NCBI GenBank assembly: GCA_964023275.1
Contig: OZ029928.1
Location: 16,021,682-16,085,681, forward strand
Length of the DNA stretch: 64,000 nucleotides
Reading direction: 5' to 3'
Source of the DNA: Norana najaformis
Lineage: Eukaryota > Annelida > Clitellata > Crassiclitellata > Hormogastridae
Each line of letters starts with the position of its first letter. The first letter of the stretch is position 1. A program made the translations under genes and the position numbers. The notes beneath the pieces are model-generated. The model saw only the letters and a list, made by a program, of their open reading frames with translations. It was not told where the DNA came from and searched no databases. This document shows, piece by piece, positions 60,846-64,000 of this stretch.

Positions 60846-61740
60846 TGTCCAGTGTTAAGCTGGTCTGTCTGACATACCTCTGTTTGCCGCTGCGAAATTG
60901 CACAGATTTACATTTACATAACCCCTACATTACAAATCACAGTATGAATAAACCACAATCATTGTCATTTCATCCTCCCATCCTTGACTAAGCCAATGTG
61001 AAGAGGAGAATTGGGTACGTTTCACCAATGCACCTGTAGAACTGTAATTTTTTCATCAGAGAACTTATCATACAGTCTGTCAGCGACATATCAAACATCA
61101 TACAGTCTGTCAGCGACATATCAAACTACAGCTACAGACTTATATTCTCAACCCAAAGCACAGCACTCAAAACACTGGCCTCGATCGTCATAATTCAGCC
61201 CTCTTCCAGAATTGATGAGACCAGCTGACTGATGAGACTGCGGTGCTTTAGCGTTGTCTAGCGGTCTGCCTGTCTATTTGCGTGACGCTATATGTACGGC
61301 GACGCTATCTTAATAAGCTGCCAGGCATAGCGACTGGGCTTTATCATCGTGTCACTTGGAAAAAGGCTGAAACGGCGTAGACCGGGCAAGATGGATTGCC
61401 TTATTATAATGACAGAAACTGACTTTGGGTCCGCGCGCTAAAAGGGATTATTCATAAGCCGAGCCTTTTGCATTTGTTATGCAGAAGATATGGAGCTCAT
61501 CTACCAAACACAAGACGATGTCGTTCCCTCGGTGAATGCGGCTCTCCCTAATATTAAATCGATAGGGTACTGCATAAAAATCTAAAGATCACATTGCCCT
61601 TATCGGCGCTATGTTCTTCACATAACGTCCAGGCCGTATGAGCCTTCGAAGCTGCCTCAATCGGACACCAATATTTCCGAGAGTAATACCACTAGGCCTT
61701 CATATCCAAAGATACGATTTCGGGTATAACATTTGGTCTG
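60846..61740. other. unique upstream-intron sequence
   Basis: Contains a 31-base direct duplication at 61067-61128 (ATCATACAGTCTGTCAGCGA). Otherwise nothing recognised. Confidence 0.4.
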
Positions 61741-61744
61741 ATAC

Positions 61745-62040
61745 TAATCTATTGACTTCTATAGCGCAGTTATCGTAATCCCCAAGACATCAATCGATTG
61801 TCACTTCAAGTCAAAATCGCAATCCAAAATCATTATCCGTTGGAGAAGCCGGGTCGAATTCCGATAGGTCAGAGAAACCAGAAGCCAGGCTACGGTGGGT
61901 AAGCAAGATGAAACAGATGAGTCTCGAGTTTAGACCTGAATGACATCAAAGAATTGACAGAACGAACAGAACTTGGCAGCGAATTCCAACGCCGTGAACC
62001 AGCAACCGAGAAAGCCCGAGAGCCCAATACAGTTCGGGTA
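61745..62040 (-). mobile_element. family-D LINE 3' end, antisense
   Basis: The reverse strand reads WNSLPSSVRSVNSLMSFRSK, LETHLFHLAYPP and a stop, then a 3' UTR and the tail complement of CTATTGACTTCTATAGCGCA. Confidence 0.8.
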
Positions 62041-62284
62041 CACAGTGTCCATTGATCGAGTGCAATATCTGTTGGTATGAAAGATGAGCATGTAACGTAG
62101 ATAGGTCAGCTGGTTTATCCAACGCATGCCAAGCAGCTTGGAATTACACCAGTAACTCGGACACACTGTTTTGCCAATTCAGTGCTTTCTCGCAGCACTT
62201 CTTAAATTTTTTGAAGGACACACTGCACAATGGTTGTCACGTACCCTAGCGTTTGCAACGGCAGCTTCAAATTTCTTCAAGGAT

Positions 62285-62450
62285 TCTTGTTGTAACTGTA
62301 ATTGTAACTGTAAACTTACATTTATAAAGCGCCATTTCAACAATAGACTCATCAGAGGCGCTCCCGACCCGAACCAGTGAGACCACTGTCAAATAATACA
62401 GACTTCAGGCGTTTGCGAAACTGCGGAAGGGACAAACTGAGGAACTCAAG
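62285..62450 (-). mobile_element. family-C-like LINE/SINE 3' end, antisense
   Basis: TGTAACTGTAATTGTAACTG tail, CATTTATAAAGCGCCATTTC, GGCGCTCCCGACCCGAACCA. Confidence 0.7.
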
Positions 62451-63355
62451 CCTTGCTCACAGGTTGTCATTCCTGTTATTTTAGCAACTTTAAATTTCTT
62501 TGAGGAACTCGTTGCCATATCTTACTTCTAAAACTTACAATGACACCTCTGGTAGATGTCCACAAATCCTTGAATTTCCACTCTATTTGTAATAAAATCA
62601 GCAATAAAAACCAATCATGTTGTCAAAAAAAACAATTTCCAAAATGAATAGTCACTGTTACTCTTAAGCCCAATTCATCTTGCATTCCTAAGCATTATCG
62701 AAATTTTCCTTCTTTAAATTTCCAGTCTAATCGTCCGAATGGTTATATTTCAAGCATGATTAAATGCCTGGATACAGCAGGCAGCATAATCATCATTTGT
62801 TTCCATCTGCCGACGCCAGGTGGCAGACAAATAAAAACAAGGAGACAATATCTATCTAGATGACACACTGATCCTCCACAACACACAATCGCGAAGGTAG
62901 TGTGGCCAGAACGTCCATACGGAACTGTCTGATAATGGGCAAGGTCATTACATACATAGTCAGACATTTCTGTATAATACGAGAAAAGTCAATCTGACTG
63001 TGGCCTAGAATTGAAGTGGGTTATTGCCAGGAAAATTATGTCAAGTCACTATCTCTCATTGGTGGCTCTACAGGGGAGTTCAGTGAGGTCATGACCCCAT
63101 CTGAGTCTATGATCTCCAAAGTGTCCCCAAATTATAGCCTACTTCTTCACATCTGAATGTGGCTCACTGCTAGACAAAGCAACTCTTCATTAAAAATCAG
63201 GGAAAATAAAACGCAGGTCAGACAGAAGCAGCTGAAGGAAAAACGTCTCACAAACATAAAAAAGCTGAGAAATTTTGGCAACAAATTGGTAAAATTGGTC
63301 ATAAAAGTCCGGAAGATAAACGAAAAACGTTGTGTAATAAAATATTTGGCAAAGT
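62451..63355. other. unique upstream-intron sequence
   Basis: AT-rich. No exon, RNA gene or transposon recognised. Confidence 0.4.
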
Positions 63356-63357
63356 TA

Positions 63358-63690
63358 ATCGTAAACTCGGAATTTCTAAAGTGCTACGTAAAAGCTAAGC
63401 GCAGGGCATCAGCTTATTCATAAGCACTGCGTCAAGTTAGTGGGGTTGTCCATAGATGCCATGTCAAGAACCAAGTCCGGTTGCCAGAAGACCAGAGAGA
63501 CAGAAGGGAGACAGGAGCTGTTAGGGTGGGTTGTGTTTAAGCTGAGAGAAATGGGAAGGCAGCGGATTCGATGGATCAGGGTGGGATTTCTTGAAAAGGT
63601 GAGTGGAGTTATCCATAGATGCCATGTCCGGTTGCCAGAAGACCAGAGAGAGAAAGGGGAGAGGAGCTGTTATCGTGGGTTGTTTTTAAG
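63358..63690 (-). mobile_element. family-B element, antisense, with repeated body
   Basis: CGTAAACTCGGAATTTCTAA, AAGTGCTACGTAAAAGCTAA, CCATGTCAAGAACCAAGTCC, then a second CCATGTCCGGTTGCCAGAAG block at 63620. Confidence 0.68.
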
Positions 63691-64000
63691 TTAGGCCCTA
63701 GCTCACTTGAACAAGATTAAATGTTGTAGCCCTTTACTAGCACCAGCGCAGATAACCCAACAGGCAAACTAGGCAGCTGTCTGGGGACCCCGCAGCATCC
63801 AGGGCCCCTGTTCGACAGCGCCTGGAATGTTTGCAGTCCTATAATTGCGTAGATGAATTGCAGGGCACAAAACAGGACTCGCACAATTACACTTACCATT
63901 AATTATGTGAATAGCAATTAACGATTTATCCAGGACTTTAACCATAGTCAAGAAGAGCGAGAGAACTCTCAGCTTGGCGTGCAAGTGGATGGGAAAGCGC
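63691..64000. other. right edge of window
   Basis: A G/C-rich stretch at 63745-63840 (GGCAGCTGTCTGGGGACCCC) resembles the GGGCCC-rich interior of hAT-like MITEs but has no clear ends. Nothing else recognised. Confidence 0.35.

Overview
This is a window of a metazoan nuclear genome: about 37 short coding exons with GT/AG splice sites sit in long introns packed with retroelements, DNA-transposon derivatives and microsatellites. The exon sequences point to a non-vertebrate bilaterian, probably marine. The main gene is a type III classical cadherin (cadherin repeats, then EGF and laminin-G domains, then a catenin-binding tail), an architecture typical of invertebrate neural cadherins. I cannot name the species; an echinoderm or hemichordate is only a guess.

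Left end, + strand: positions 1-1038 hold the last two coding exons of GAR1, the glycine/arginine-rich H/ACA snoRNP protein. It is convergent with the cadherin, and the candidate poly(A) signals (1930 on +, 1769 on -) suggest that the two 3' UTRs may overlap.

Positions 2167-51821, - strand: 35 exons of one CadN-like cadherin, read right to left. I derived each boundary from a GT donor, an AG acceptor, reading-frame phase and a match to the remembered layout of neural cadherins. All 34 junctions are in phase and give an open frame of about 2600 residues: the end of one EC domain, 14 further EC domains, a divergent membrane-proximal region, a Cys-rich/EGF segment, LamG1, EGF, LamG2, two EGFs, a transmembrane helix, and a cytoplasmic tail with the juxtamembrane and beta-catenin-binding blocks. 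The signal peptide and first EC domains lie upstream, beyond 64000. Introns are 0.35-7.6 kb.

The introns and the 12 kb to the right of exon 1 are mostly repeats. Several families of L2/CR1-like LINE 3' ends share a tail of the form GCGCTxTAxAAAT followed by a short simple repeat; in antisense this reads as the recurring TTTATATAGCGC motif. There are also two tRNA-derived SINE families, several TIR/MITE elements, foldbacks, and many micro- and minisatellites. Many long ORFs here are only translated simple repeats.

The most unusual observations are: 5' splice sites of cadherin introns continuous with LINE tails (introns 16 and 17) or with a simple-repeat array (intron 21); a 56-bp tandem triplication starting at the donor of exon 7; two intronic fragments copied from other exons of the same gene; a cadherin C-terminus lacking the usual last catenin-binding block; an 86-unit perfect AGGC array inside a retroelement; and a homeodomain/octamer-like site cluster in the 5' intron.
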